From CAG-882 sp050874385 (GTDB taxonomy: Bacteria; Bacillota; Clostridia; Lachnospirales; Lachnospiraceae): 64,000 bases of DNA. The stretch lies in NCBI GenBank assembly GCA_050874385.1, contig JBNMKO010000005.1, forward strand, positions 14,857 through 78,856, in the 5' to 3' direction. Shown piece by piece: positions 1 through 8,924 of this stretch (position 1 is its first letter; every line of letters begins with the position of its first letter). A program made the position numbers and the translations under genes. The notes beneath the pieces were generated by a model that saw only the letters and a list, made by a program, of their open reading frames with translations, did not search any database and was not told the origin of the DNA.

Positions 1-54
1 TCGATGATGTGCATTGGGGCATCGCATATAAGACATGTAAAAAAGGAGAAGGTT

Positions 55-669
55 ATGAGCAAATGGACTGATTTGGCAATCCGCGTGCAGAGCATTGCTC
101 AGGCGGGGCTTGCTTACTGTGAGAGCGATTATGACAGGGAGAGATATGAGGAGCTAAGGACAATCGCGGCAGAGATGATTTCATGTGAGAGTGGATTGTC
201 GGTTAACAATGTGAAAGAGTTCTTTTGTAATGAGACAGGATATCAGACCCCTAAAGTTGACACGAGGGCGGCAGTTTTTTCTGACGGAAAAATCCTTCTT
301 GTGCATGAAAAGAACGGAACATGGTCACTCCCGGGCGGCTGGTGTGAGGTGAATGAGTCAGTCGCTTCTAACGCGGTCAAGGAGACAAGGGAGGAAGCTG
401 GGCTTGACGTGTATGCGGACAGGCTTATAGCCGTGCAGGATTGGAGAAAGCATAATAACTGCAATCTGCCATTCGGTGTTGTGAAGTGCTTCGTGCTGTG
501 CAAGCTAATCGGTGGGACGTTCCATGCGAACACGGAGACTACGGAAATCCATTATTTTGGAAAGGACGAGCTTCCGGACAATCTTGCTGACGAAAAGACG
601 ACAAGAGAACAGATAATCATGTGCTTTGATGCGAATGAGGCGGATAGCTGGGTAACATTGTTTGACTGA
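55..669 (+). CDS. Nudix hydrolase with N-terminal Nudix_N_2-type domain
   Basis: This 204-aa protein probably hydrolyses a nucleoside diphosphate linked to another moiety, such as ADP-ribose, in the cytoplasm. An N-terminal helical segment (about residues 1-60) resembles the accessory domain found ahead of some Nudix proteins. The catalytic half carries a Nudix box at about residues 99-121 (GGWCEVNESVAS followed by KETREEAGL); the usual first Arg is Lys here, while the metal-binding REE and the glycines are kept. The start is ATG 55 because an AAAAAGGAGAAGG ribosome site lies just upstream; an in-frame ATG further upstream has none. It stands alone, followed by an A+T-rich gap. Family call is firm; the substrate is unknown. 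Confidence 0.9.
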   Translation: MSKWTDLAIRVQSIAQAGLAYCESDYDRERYEELRTIAAEMISCESGLSVNNVKEFFCNETGYQTPKVDTRAAVFSDGKILLVHEKNGTWSLPGGWCEVNESVASNAVKETREEAGLDVYADRLIAVQDWRKHNNCNLPFGVVKCFVLCKLIGGTFHANTETTEIHYFGKDELPDNLADEKTTREQIIMCFDANEADSWVTLFD

Positions 670-797
670 CATATAATGAAATGATTTGATAATGTAAAAT
701 AATGCTTTTTTGTTGCTGCAAAATTATTTTTATCATACGGACTTTATAATATAGAGTTTATATTTTATGTGAAAAAATGTAGATATTGGAGAATGTT

Positions 798-1013
798 ATG
801 TTCATTAAAGATGATAATACATACAACGATATAAGGGAGAAATCGTTAAACCAGTGGCTTGACGAGATGGAGAAGCACGAGGACATCGCAGTGAGAGGTG
901 GAGTGAAGCTCACGCGCGAGTATGTGCAGCATCTAAAGGATGAGATAGAGAGATTGAAGGGCGAGAATGAGTTGAAGAACAGCTATCTCAAAAAGATGAG
1001 CGGGCGAAAATGA
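798..1013 (+). CDS. Small hypothetical coiled-coil protein
   Basis: A 71-aa charged protein that I do not recognise. Its second half (VQHLKDEIERLKGENELK) has heptad-like spacing of Leu and Ile and is probably a short coiled coil. ATG 798 is preferred over TTG 786 because GGAG sits 6 nt before it and would lie inside the longer reading frame. A TATAAT-like hexamer at about 746-751 could serve as its -10 element. The stop overlaps the next small frame (ATGA). No function can be assigned. Confidence 0.6.
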   Translation: MFIKDDNTYNDIREKSLNQWLDEMEKHEDIAVRGGVKLTREYVQHLKDEIERLKGENELKNSYLKKMSGRK

Positions 1014-1204
1014 TAAGTATAAAGATAATAAAAATTAAATCAGATGAGAAAATAAAGGTCTGCGAGTTATTCAAAAAAGTGTACTCGGAGACCTTTTTGG
1101 GTTCAATCCTTGATTTTTATAAAGCGACACAGGATGGGCAGATATATTGCTTTTTATGGTATATTTCATTACGAAAAAATTGTGTTTCATTACATGTGAC
1201 TTAA
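1010..1204 (+). CDS. Doubtful 64-aa small protein or gene remnant
   Basis: The start codon overlaps the stop of the preceding small gene (ATGA), which is the only support for translation. The predicted protein (MISIKIIKIKSDEKIK...) is basic at the N-terminus and loses regular composition towards the end, where it runs into the sigma-28 type promoter region. The first part vaguely recalls the start of a GNAT acetyltransferase, so it may be a decayed gene. I would not assign a function. Confidence 0.25.
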   Translation: MISIKIIKIKSDEKIKVCELFKKVYSETFLGSILDFYKATQDGQIYCFLWYISLRKNCVSLHVT

Positions 1205-1228
1205 ATTCGTGTTGGGTGTTGCCGATAC
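1202..1228 (+). promoter_or_regulatory. Sigma-28 (FliA/SigD) type promoter
   Basis: TAAA (1202-1205), a 15-nt spacer and GCCGATAC (1221-1228) match the flagellar sigma-28 consensus TAAA-N15-GCCGATAA at all but the final base. It lies 28 bp upstream of the start of the 1257 gene, whose protein begins like a flagellar hook-associated protein. Promoter and protein similarity support each other. Confidence 0.8.
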
Positions 1229-1256
1229 TATGAGTATAAATAAAAGGCAGGAGGTT

Positions 1257-1916
1257 ATGAAGATGAGAGTTACAAATCAGATGATTACAAATACGGCAAT
1301 AAAAGGTGGAATTACCACCACTAACAGAAGGACACTTCTCGACTTGCTTGGGGACAGCTCCACAAGTGTTAGCAATAAGTCAAGTCTTTATGGTTCATTT
1401 AAGGCAACAAGCTACAGCAAGCTTGATAAGGCATCCAAGGAAATGACGCAGAACGCAAAGAAGCTTACAGCTTCCGATACCGACTCGCTGTTTGACAAGG
1501 CTGTGGAGAGCGGAAGCACGAAGGATATCACATCGACGGTTGCCGAGATGGTCGAGCAGTACAACCAGACATTAAAGCAGCTCGGGACAATCGGAGATGT
1601 AATGGGCAAGCTCTACAAGCAGGAGCTCACCGCTATTTTCGAGTATAACAAGGAGGCATTAAAGAACGTCGGCATCACACAGGAGAAGGACGGAAGCCTG
1701 ACTGTCGATGAGAAGGCACTTGAAAGTGCAGATATCGAAACATTAAAGAAGGCTTTCGGAAATGGAAGTGACTTCGGCTCAAGACTTGCCGCTGTCGGCG
1801 GATATGTAAACAAGTACGCCTCAGCCAATCTTGAAAGTATTACAAGTCAGTACAGCTCAAATGGCACAGCGTACACGTCGGGGATTTCAACATCTAAATA
1901 TAATTTCTGGGGATAA
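1257..1916 (+). CDS. Flagellar-regulon-type protein with FlgL-like N-terminus
   Basis: A 219-aa Ser/Thr- and Lys-rich protein with no Cys, as is usual for flagellar export substrates. It opens with MKMRVTNQMITNT, which resembles the start of FlgL/HAP3 hook-filament junction proteins. A later segment (about residues 140-200, GSLTVDEKALESA, then an L..AFG pattern and AAVGGYVNKYASANLESI) resembles part of the FliD cap-protein core. It is too short to be either protein. Start ATG 1257 follows GGAGG. A near-consensus sigma-28 promoter stands directly upstream, so it is probably made with late flagellar genes. Likely surface or flagellum-associated; exact role unknown. Confidence 0.6.
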   Translation: MKMRVTNQMITNTAIKGGITTTNRRTLLDLLGDSSTSVSNKSSLYGSFKATSYSKLDKASKEMTQNAKKLTASDTDSLFDKAVESGSTKDITSTVAEMVEQYNQTLKQLGTIGDVMGKLYKQELTAIFEYNKEALKNVGITQEKDGSLTVDEKALESADIETLKKAFGNGSDFGSRLAAVGGYVNKYASANLESITSQYSSNGTAYTSGISTSKYNFWG

Positions 1917-2008
1917 AATCTCTCTTTTGATGAAACAGGTGCTAATAATTGGTTGGATTGTGGTTATCAAGATGACATATTTAATCAGTATGAAAAATGA
2001 GGTGCGAT

Positions 2009-2680
2009 ATGGGAGTTACAATTAATTTAGCGTCGGGCGGAAAAATGTCAAGCTTGCTGTCAAACAACAGTATGTTAAAGAGCACAAGGGAAAAGTTTCA
2101 AAGGCAGGCAGAGCGCGACAAAAAGGTGGCATTTTTTGAGGCTCAGAAGGAAAATCTTAAAAAAACTGAGGCCTCGGATGTTGAGGGCATAGCTAAGAAG
2201 CTTGAGCTTTTTCATTCCTATGAGGATGAGATTAAGGCGGCGAAACAGGAGTACAATAACTCGCAGATGTTCCACGCGATGGACGAGGCGAGGGAGCGCG
2301 GAGAGAAGCTTGCAGAGGCGGCAAAGAAGAATAAGCCTAAGACCGAGGAGGAGAGAAAGGAGGAGGCTGTCAAGGAGGCTTCGGGCGAGGAGAATAATGA
2401 CGGCATGCTCTCCGAGATAATGGACTCACTTGACGCGGTTCAGGAAAAGCAGCTTGAGGCGGCTGAGGCAGCAGGACAGAATGAAGATGCGCTGTTACAG
2501 GATGGTGTGAAGGATGATACTTTGAGTGAAGTCGAAAATATAGATAACAGCACAGAAACAGAAATGTCCGCTTCTTATGCGCAACAGGAAAATTATGCAG
2601 AAAAGTCCACAGAAAATGGAAATATAATATCTGGTAAATATAATTATAAAGCATATACACCGTTTGATGTGAGAATTTGA
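2009..2680 (+). CDS. Hypothetical charged helical protein
   Basis: A 223-aa protein, unrecognised. It starts MGVTINLASGGKMSSLL, then has a long charged helix (about residues 25-135, rich in Glu, Lys and Ala, probably coiled coil), followed by an acidic, low-complexity, Ser/Asn/Glu-rich tail ending YTPFDVRI. There is no signal peptide or membrane segment. ATG 2009 is chosen because GAGGTG ends 4 nt upstream. It follows the flagellar-type 1257 gene by 92 bp with no visible terminator, so the two may be co-transcribed. Confidence 0.6.
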   Translation: MGVTINLASGGKMSSLLSNNSMLKSTREKFQRQAERDKKVAFFEAQKENLKKTEASDVEGIAKKLELFHSYEDEIKAAKQEYNNSQMFHAMDEARERGEKLAEAAKKNKPKTEEERKEEAVKEASGEENNDGMLSEIMDSLDAVQEKQLEAAEAAGQNEDALLQDGVKDDTLSEVENIDNSTETEMSASYAQQENYAEKSTENGNIISGKYNYKAYTPFDVRI

Positions 2681-2777
2681 GAAATAAGATGTAATAAAAA
2701 CAATAAAGTTCTGTGATTAGAATTGATATGAAGATATAAAAAAGTCAGATTTTGATATATAATAATATTCCACTTTT

Positions 2778-2807
2778 TTGAAATTTTGTCGTCTGTTAAT
2801 TTAATAT
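2778..2807 (+). promoter_or_regulatory. Candidate promoter of the sugar-binding lipoprotein gene
   Basis: TTGAAA (2778-2783), an 18-nt spacer and TAATAT (2802-2807) form a sigma-A type promoter 56 bp before the start of the solute-binding protein gene. The surrounding 2681-2863 gap is strongly A+T-rich and shows no reading frame. Confidence 0.45.
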
Positions 2808-2863
2808 TGATATGATAGAATTAAATCATCAAGAAAAACATTTGCAGTGAGGAGGTTTTCGAT

Positions 2864-4228
2864 ATGAGAAAAAAATTTGTATCAGTATTATTATCAGCGG
2901 CGATGATTACCACAATGTTATCCGGCTGCAATAGTAAAGATGCAGGTAATACGGCAACGAGCGGAGCGGGAACAAGTGGAGCTGGAACAAACAGTGGAAC
3001 AACAGCAAGCAGCCAGACATCGGGCGAGGAGAAAATAACATTGAAGGTATTTTCAAATCTCACCGACAGAAAGAATGGTCAGGGGCTTGTGGAGCAGAAG
3101 ATTATTGATGAGTACATGGCTGAAAATCAGAATGTAAAGATTGAGGTTGAGGCGCTTGACGAGGAGGCCTACAAGACAAAATTTAAGGCTTATTCAATGG
3201 AAGGACTTCCTGATATCGTGAGTATCTGGGGACAGCCGGCATTCTTAGATGAGGTTCTTGAGGCGGGTGTTTTGGCAGAATTAAATGAAAAAGACTATGC
3301 TGACTATGGCTTTGTGGCAGGTTCGCTTGACGGTTTTAAGAAGGATGGAAAATTGTACGGACTTCCGAGAAACACCGATGTAGCAGGTTTTTACTACAAT
3401 CAGAAGATGTTTGAGGAGCATGGATGGGAGATACCTGAGACTTACGATGAACTTCTTGAACTTGCAGGAACCATAAGGGAGGCTGGAATTACACCTCTTG
3501 CTATGGATGGCGGAGATGGATGGCCTATGGCTGTATATCTTTCCGATTTGCTGTATAAAGTTGCAGGTTCAGACTATTCGGATGTAGTTGGAAGGGCAAT
3601 ATACTCCGGTGATTTCTCAGACCCGGCGTTGGTGAAGGCCACAGAGCTTTTGAAGGAGACTGCGGATGCAGGATTATTCCAGAATGGTTACGACTCACAG
3701 GACTATGCGACAGCACAGAACCTTTTTATAAATGGTCAGGCGGCAATGTACTATATGGGAAGCTGGGATGCTTCAATGGCGCTAAATGAGGACATAGCAG
3801 AGGATATCAGAACAAATATCCGTGTATTCACAATGCCTGTGGTGGACGGCGGCAAGGGAAGTGCGACTGATATAGCAGCATGGAACGGCGGCGGATACGG
3901 TGTGTCAGCAGCGTCGGAGCATAAGGATGAGGCAATAAAGTTCTTAAATTATATGTATCGTCCGGATAAGCTTTCAAAGTATGGCTGGGAAAACGGCGTA
4001 GGAATGTCGGCACAGGACCAGTCAGCTTACATGACAGGCAACGAGACAGAGCTTCAGATGCAGTTTGTCAACTTTGTAAATGGTGCGACAAGTGTGTCAG
4101 GAACACCGATAAATGACTGCGGACCATCCGCATTTAAGACGTCCATAGAGAGCGAAATCCAGAGTGTTTCAAACGGAAGCATGAGTGTGGATGACTTCTT
4201 AACGGCTATAGGAAAAGCTTGCAAGTAA
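2864..4228 (+). CDS. ABC sugar transporter solute-binding lipoprotein (family 1)
   Basis: This 454-aa lipoprotein binds an oligosaccharide outside the membrane and delivers it to the permease pair encoded downstream. The signal peptide ends in lipobox LSGC (Cys22), followed by a Gly/Ser/Thr-rich linker to about residue 50. The mature part shows the family-1 pattern: an early lobe with PDIVSIWGQPAFLDEVLEAG, the YGLPRNTDVAGFYYN hinge region, and NLFINGQAAMYYMGSWD in the second lobe. Start ATG 2864 follows GAGGAGG. It heads an importer cluster with MalF/MalG-type permeases, a YesM/YesN pair and GH30. No ATP-binding subunit is present, so a shared MsmX-type ATPase is likely. The substrate is not readable; a beta-linked plant oligosaccharide fits the neighbours. 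Confidence 0.92.
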   Translation: MRKKFVSVLLSAAMITTMLSGCNSKDAGNTATSGAGTSGAGTNSGTTASSQTSGEEKITLKVFSNLTDRKNGQGLVEQKIIDEYMAENQNVKIEVEALDEEAYKTKFKAYSMEGLPDIVSIWGQPAFLDEVLEAGVLAELNEKDYADYGFVAGSLDGFKKDGKLYGLPRNTDVAGFYYNQKMFEEHGWEIPETYDELLELAGTIREAGITPLAMDGGDGWPMAVYLSDLLYKVAGSDYSDVVGRAIYSGDFSDPALVKATELLKETADAGLFQNGYDSQDYATAQNLFINGQAAMYYMGSWDASMALNEDIAEDIRTNIRVFTMPVVDGGKGSATDIAAWNGGGYGVSAASEHKDEAIKFLNYMYRPDKLSKYGWENGVGMSAQDQSAYMTGNETELQMQFVNFVNGATSVSGTPINDCGPSAFKTSIESEIQSVSNGSMSVDDFLTAIGKACK

Positions 4229-4256
4229 AACTTCATAATAATTTTCTCTCTGAAGG

Positions 4257-4286
4257 GGAACCGGGCAGCCGGTTCCTTTTCTATTT
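4257..4286 (+). terminator. Hairpin after the binding-protein gene (terminator or attenuator)
   Basis: GGAACCGG / CCGGTTCC form an 8-bp stem around a 4-nt loop (4257-4276), followed by a T-rich tract. It sits in the 297-bp gap between binding protein and permeases, where it would lower read-through and keep the binding protein more abundant than the permeases. The rest of the gap (to 4525) is A+T-rich; TATAAT at 4487-4492 may be a second start point for the permease genes, but its -35 is poor. Confidence 0.8.
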
Positions 4287-4525
4287 TCTGTTAATTATCA
4301 GATTGTTAAATTAAGTATATTTTACACCGACATTTTTGCAATTTTAATGTATTGTAAAAGGACGTTTTTTGCCCACATATTTATAAAAAATAACAATAAT
4401 TTTAATAATACTTTTTTGCTGAAAAAATATGAAAATATTGCACCTTTTCAAAAGAATGGTATCTGTAAAGCAAAAATCTTCATTGGTATAATCTAGTTAA
4501 AGAAAAAACAAGGGAGGGAAAGCCA

Positions 4526-5437
4526 ATGAAGAAGCTTTACAGTAACAAATGGGTAATTTTAAGTCTGGTGCTGCCGGGATTGTTCTTGTTCGTGTTTGCG
4601 ATACTGGCTCCTATATGTTTAAGTGTTTATTATGGATTTACCGATTATTCGGGAATGGGTTCATATAACTTTATAGGACTTGAGAATTACAAAAATCTGT
4701 TCCACGATGCGGCGTTTGGAACGGCACTTAGAAACTCATTGCTCCTTGCAATCGGCTTTATTTTCATCCAGCACCCGCTGGCAATAATTGTGGCGGCGGT
4801 GCTCGACAAGCTGGGAGGCAAGGGAGAAAATTTTTTCAGATGTGTGTACTTTATACCTAATGTAATCTCGGTTGCGGTAATCGCATATCTGTGGAAATTC
4901 ATCTACAACCCGGATTTCGGTCTTTTAAACAACATTATAAAGGCATTCGGAGGAAAGGGTGATATCAACTGGTTAAGGTATGATATGGCGATATGGTCGG
5001 TGCTCATCGTGTTAATCTGGCATGGCTTTGGCTGGGGCATGTTGATTTACTACACAGGAATAAAAAATATCGACCCTGTGCTCTACGAGGCGGCTGAGAT
5101 TGACGGTGCGAATAAGGTTCAGACATTCCTTAGAATTACACTTCCGCAGATGAAGCCTGTTATTCAGGTGAATGTGACAATGGCAGTTATATCAGCTTTA
5201 AAGCAGATGGAAACGGTGTATCTTCTCACCAACGGAGGGCCGGGAAACAGTACACAGTTTGCAGCAAACTATCTCTATCAGCAGGCGTTTAAGGCATATA
5301 AATATGGATATGGCAATGCGATAGGCGTTGTGTTCATAGTTATCTGTCTGCTGGCAACGGTACTTTTGAACAAGATTTTTGAGGAGAGAGAGCCAAAGCA
5401 GAGGAGGTGTCGTGCCAATGAAAAGGTCAGAGGCTAG
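4526..5437 (+). CDS. ABC sugar transporter permease, MalF/UgpA type
   Basis: A 303-aa inner-membrane permease with six predicted helices, forming the import channel with the next gene product. The EAA loop that docks the ATPase is at about residues 188-207 (YEAAEIDGANKVQTFLRITL). The first helix spans roughly residues 8-30. Start ATG 4526 follows AGGGAGGG. Its 3' end overlaps the next permease by 20 bp, which is typical of coupled translation. Confidence 0.93.
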   Translation: MKKLYSNKWVILSLVLPGLFLFVFAILAPICLSVYYGFTDYSGMGSYNFIGLENYKNLFHDAAFGTALRNSLLLAIGFIFIQHPLAIIVAAVLDKLGGKGENFFRCVYFIPNVISVAVIAYLWKFIYNPDFGLLNNIIKAFGGKGDINWLRYDMAIWSVLIVLIWHGFGWGMLIYYTGIKNIDPVLYEAAEIDGANKVQTFLRITLPQMKPVIQVNVTMAVISALKQMETVYLLTNGGPGNSTQFAANYLYQQAFKAYKYGYGNAIGVVFIVICLLATVLLNKIFEEREPKQRRCRANEKVRG

Positions 5438-6269
5438 AACAGGAAAAATAAAATTGTCGAGAGTTGTACTATATGTTATAGTTGGCATAGTTGCAGTAAT
5501 TCAGATATTTCCGCTAGTATGGCTGCTTGATTTTTCGCTTGCGAGCAGCTCAGAAATGTTCACCAACGGACTTTTGGTCATTCCAAAGAAAATCCAGTGG
5601 GGGAATTATGTTAAGGCATTTGTTGACGGACATTTTCTGTGGTATCTGAAAAACAGTATCATAATAAACGGGCTTGCTGTTGTACTTGTTATAATCATAT
5701 CCATTATGTCAGCGTTTGCATGTAAGAGGATGCATTGGAGGCTCAGTTCTTTTGTAAAGACACTTCTTCTCATAGGTCTTATGATTCCAATCCATGCAAC
5801 ACTGCTTCCTAATTACAAAATTTACAGCAAGCTTGGAATGACTGATACAATATGGGCTCTGCTCATTCCGTATGTTGCATTCTCACTTCCACAGGGACTG
5901 TTTTTGATGTCGAGTTTCATGGAGTCGATACCGACGGAGGTTGAGGAGGCAGCGGTGATGGATGGGTGTGGTATCTACCGCATAGTATTTCAGATTATCA
6001 CACCGATGTTAAAATCCTCGATAGCCACTGTTGCGATAATGACATTCTTAAATAACTGGAATGAGTTTATGATGGCAAGCACATATCTAAGCTCAGACAA
6101 GTGGAAAACGCTTCCATTTTCAGTGCTTGAGTTCAAGGGCGAGTATTCATCCAACTATGCAGTGCAGTTTGCCGTTATGGCACTCACGGCGGCACCTGCC
6201 GTAATCGTGTACATAGCGCTCAACAAGCACATAACAAAGGGCGTTGCGATGGGAGCGGTAAAGGGATAA
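5418..6269 (+). CDS. ABC sugar transporter permease, MalG/UgpE type
   Basis: This 283-aa permease completes the sugar channel. Six helices are evident, with the EAA motif EVEEAAVMDGCGIYRIVFQI near residues 178-197 and the family-typical NNWNEFMMA segment after it. ATG 5418 is preferred over an upstream in-frame ATG at 5379 because GAGGAGGTG lies 8 nt before it. The gene starts inside the end of the preceding permease gene. No ATPase gene follows; the YesM-type sensor kinase gene does. Confidence 0.93.
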   Translation: MKRSEARTGKIKLSRVVLYVIVGIVAVIQIFPLVWLLDFSLASSSEMFTNGLLVIPKKIQWGNYVKAFVDGHFLWYLKNSIIINGLAVVLVIIISIMSAFACKRMHWRLSSFVKTLLLIGLMIPIHATLLPNYKIYSKLGMTDTIWALLIPYVAFSLPQGLFLMSSFMESIPTEVEEAAVMDGCGIYRIVFQIITPMLKSSIATVAIMTFLNNWNEFMMASTYLSSDKWKTLPFSVLEFKGEYSSNYAVQFAVMALTAAPAVIVYIALNKHITKGVAMGAVKG

Positions 6270-6297
6270 ATATAGCCGTGACAGGGAGAGTACAGTT

Positions 6298-8106
6298 ATG
6301 AAGAATATTAAAAAGCAGATAAACAGCCTTAGCGTGAAGGCAAAATTGATAATATATGCTTATGCAATTATAACACCTGTTTTGATTGCAATCTGTATTC
6401 TTCTTGCCATATTAAATTATAATCAGGAGTCGAAAGCTCTTGCAAAAAATAATCGCGCGAATGTCGAGTCGCTTGCGGAGAATGTAAGTCTTTTACAGTC
6501 GGATATCAAGGATTATTCGACATATATCTGTATAAATCAGAGGATTTATAATCTCCTTACTGAGACGGAACCGGAAAAATTTAATTCGGATGCAAGATTG
6601 TGGCAGAACAGCGCACCCATGGGCGTTGTGCAGGATATGATTTCACTAAGAGGCGAGATAAAGACCATTGCAATCTACCCGGAGAACGGCATAAGACCAT
6701 ATCTTAGAGGCATGGATGGAAGCGTAAATTTACCTACTATTGAAGATGTACATAGGACACAGATATATGCGCAGGCGGTTGACAGCAGTGTGGGAATGAT
6801 TTGGAAAAGTGTGAAGGCCGGAGGAAATGGAACGTACTCTGCAAATTGGTCGGACAAGGTTGTTTTTTGCAGGGTGATATATGATTTGACACATAAAAAT
6901 AAGCTTGGCTTTATAGTTATAGGTGTGGGAAGTGAGAAGTTTGAGAGTCTTTGCAGAAATAATGCCGGGGACAATGAAGCTGTTATGGTGATAGATGTGC
7001 ATACAGGCGAACTTGTCACCGTCGGGGAGGTGGAGAACGAGCTTAAAACCTATCTTACAAGTGAGGACTTTGTAAAGCAGGATTACCGTGAGCGCGAGAA
7101 GGATTTCTCATGGGGAAGGTATGAGGTCATATGCGCACAATTAAACAAGGAAGGCGCAATAATTTGTAAGATAATTCCGAGAAAAGCTATAAGGGCACAG
7201 CTTGTCAGCATAATATATATGCCGCTTGCACTGCTTTTTGGAATGTTGATAGGACTGTTTCCGCTTCTTATAATCATATCAAATATTGTCACAAGACCGT
7301 TGAGAAAAGTGAGTGAGGCGATAAGAAATTTCTCGGCGGGAGATTTCGAGCAGCAGGTCGAGGTGACAACCGACGACGAGGTGGGAACCGTCGCAAAGTG
7401 CTTCAATGAGATGGTTGGAAAGATTAAGAAGCTGATTGACGAGAACTATGTCATAACGCTGTCGGAGAAGGAGAGCGAGCTTGCGGCTTTGCAGGCACAG
7501 ATTAATCCGCATTTTCTCTACAACACACTGGATTTGCTTTACTGGCAGGCGACGGAGGCGGGAGATGACGACATTGCCGAGAGTATTTTGTCGCTGTCGT
7601 CGCTGTTTCGACTGACATTAAATCAGGGCAGAAGCATTGTGACTGTTGAGGATGAGTGCAAGCTTGTCGGGGAATATTTAAAAATCCAAAAAATGCGTTT
7701 TCCGAGAAAGCTCAATTATGAGTTAAATATAGCGGATGAAATAAAGCGCGCGGCGATACCTAAGCTTATCATACAGCCTTTTGTCGAGAATGCCATAGTA
7801 CACGGTTTTGACAATGTGAGCAAGCCGTGTATGCTCACCATTACAGGAGTTCGCGAAGGGGACAGAATAAGGTTTGAAATCCGTGACACGGGTGTCGGGA
7901 TGAGCAGGGAGCAGATTGACTCGCTGTGGGAGAATGAGCCTAAGAATTATTCAAAGCAGAGAATAGGAAGATATGCTATAAAAAATATCAAGGAACGACT
8001 TGATTTGAAATACCATGAACGATATTCACTAAAGGTAGAAAGCGAAGAGGGAAAAGGGACAACGGTAACACTTGAGATACCGTTTGAGGAGGATATATGG
8101 GAATAA
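6298..8106 (+). CDS. YesM-type sensor histidine kinase
   Basis: A 602-aa membrane sensor that probably detects sugar, or the loaded binding protein, and phosphorylates the YesN-type regulator encoded next. Layout: N-terminal helix (about 17-40), an extracytoplasmic sensing region (about 41-300), a second helix (about 303-328), a HAMP linker (330-385), then a His_kinase domain (PF06580 type) with QINPHFLYNTLD, in which His405 is the likely phospho-acceptor, and a GHKL ATPase with FVENAIVHG and GVGMS. The response-regulator gene overlaps its end by 10 bp. Such pairs usually sit beside the MalFG-type transporter they regulate, as here. Confidence 0.93.
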   Translation: MKNIKKQINSLSVKAKLIIYAYAIITPVLIAICILLAILNYNQESKALAKNNRANVESLAENVSLLQSDIKDYSTYICINQRIYNLLTETEPEKFNSDARLWQNSAPMGVVQDMISLRGEIKTIAIYPENGIRPYLRGMDGSVNLPTIEDVHRTQIYAQAVDSSVGMIWKSVKAGGNGTYSANWSDKVVFCRVIYDLTHKNKLGFIVIGVGSEKFESLCRNNAGDNEAVMVIDVHTGELVTVGEVENELKTYLTSEDFVKQDYREREKDFSWGRYEVICAQLNKEGAIICKIIPRKAIRAQLVSIIYMPLALLFGMLIGLFPLLIIISNIVTRPLRKVSEAIRNFSAGDFEQQVEVTTDDEVGTVAKCFNEMVGKIKKLIDENYVITLSEKESELAALQAQINPHFLYNTLDLLYWQATEAGDDDIAESILSLSSLFRLTLNQGRSIVTVEDECKLVGEYLKIQKMRFPRKLNYELNIADEIKRAAIPKLIIQPFVENAIVHGFDNVSKPCMLTITGVREGDRIRFEIRDTGVGMSREQIDSLWENEPKNYSKQRIGRYAIKNIKERLDLKYHERYSLKVESEEGKGTTVTLEIPFEEDIWE

Positions 8107-8849
8107 CATTATTGATTGCAGACGATGAGGATGTAATATGCAAGGGTGTGGCAAAATATATCAGACTTCACACAGACCGCTTCAGCAAAATATACGAGGC
8201 GGAGAACGGAGAGCAGGCACTTGACATCATATACCAGAAGCAGCCGGATATGATGCTTTTGGATGTGCAGATGCCGATAAAGACGGGGATAGATGTGATG
8301 CGCGATGCCGAGAAAGCCGGAATTAAGCCAATCACGGTTATTTTAAGCGGCTATGATGAGTTCAGTTATGCAAAAAAGGCGTTGCAGTTCGGCGCGAAGG
8401 AATATCTTTTAAAGCCTGTGCGCGCGGCGGATATTCTGGCACTTTTAAACAATCTCGCTGACAAATATATCGGGGTGGAAGAAAAAGAGGAATATGTGCA
8501 GAGCGATGGCGCGGAGAAGGAAAATCCGATAGTGCGCGAGGCAAAAGAGTACATGAAAGAAAATTATGCAAAGGACATATCGCTGTCGGACGTTGCCGAG
8601 TACCTTAAAATATCCGTTGGCTATCTGTCGACACTTATGAACCAGACGCTAAAATGCGGCTTTGCCGATTATCTGAACCAAATCCGTGTTGAGCGGGCTT
8701 GCTGCTACCTTGAACAGAATTATCTAAAAAATTATGAGATTGCCTACAAGGTGGGTTTTAACGACGAGAAGTATTTTTCAAAGGTGTTCAAAAAAATTAA
8801 AGGTGTGTCACCTAAGGAATACCGCATGCAAACAGGTGAAGGCAGGTAA
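8097..8849 (+). CDS. YesN-type response regulator with AraC DNA-binding domain
   Basis: A 250-aa transcription regulator. The receiver domain (about 1-125) has the acidic pair DDED near the start, phospho-acceptor Asp56 (LLDVQMP), and the conserved Ser and Lys (ILSGYDEFSYAKKAL, YLLKP). The C-terminus (about 150-250) is an AraC-type double helix-turn-helix ending in KVFKKIKGVSPKEYR. The spacer between the domains is shorter than in many YesN proteins. ATG 8097 lies within the kinase gene's last codons with GAGGAGG upstream. It probably activates this ABC/GH30 cluster. Confidence 0.93.
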   Translation: MGITLLIADDEDVICKGVAKYIRLHTDRFSKIYEAENGEQALDIIYQKQPDMMLLDVQMPIKTGIDVMRDAEKAGIKPITVILSGYDEFSYAKKALQFGAKEYLLKPVRAADILALLNNLADKYIGVEEKEEYVQSDGAEKENPIVREAKEYMKENYAKDISLSDVAEYLKISVGYLSTLMNQTLKCGFADYLNQIRVERACCYLEQNYLKNYEIAYKVGFNDEKYFSKVFKKIKGVSPKEYRMQTGEGR

Positions 8850-8924
8850 TTGCGAAGCAAGTATTATGAATATAGGATGTTGTGTAATTATCTGAATTAG
8901 GAAGAACAGACAGGAGGTAGTGAT

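Noticed and set aside
1831..2025. 64-aa frame between the flagellar-type and helical protein genes
   Set aside because: It overlaps the end of the 1257 gene, has no ribosome site and unlikely composition.
2202..2420. Arg-rich 72-aa protein
   Set aside because: It is a frame-shifted shadow of the Lys/Glu-rich gene at 2009; extreme Arg content results from GAG/AAG codons read out of frame.
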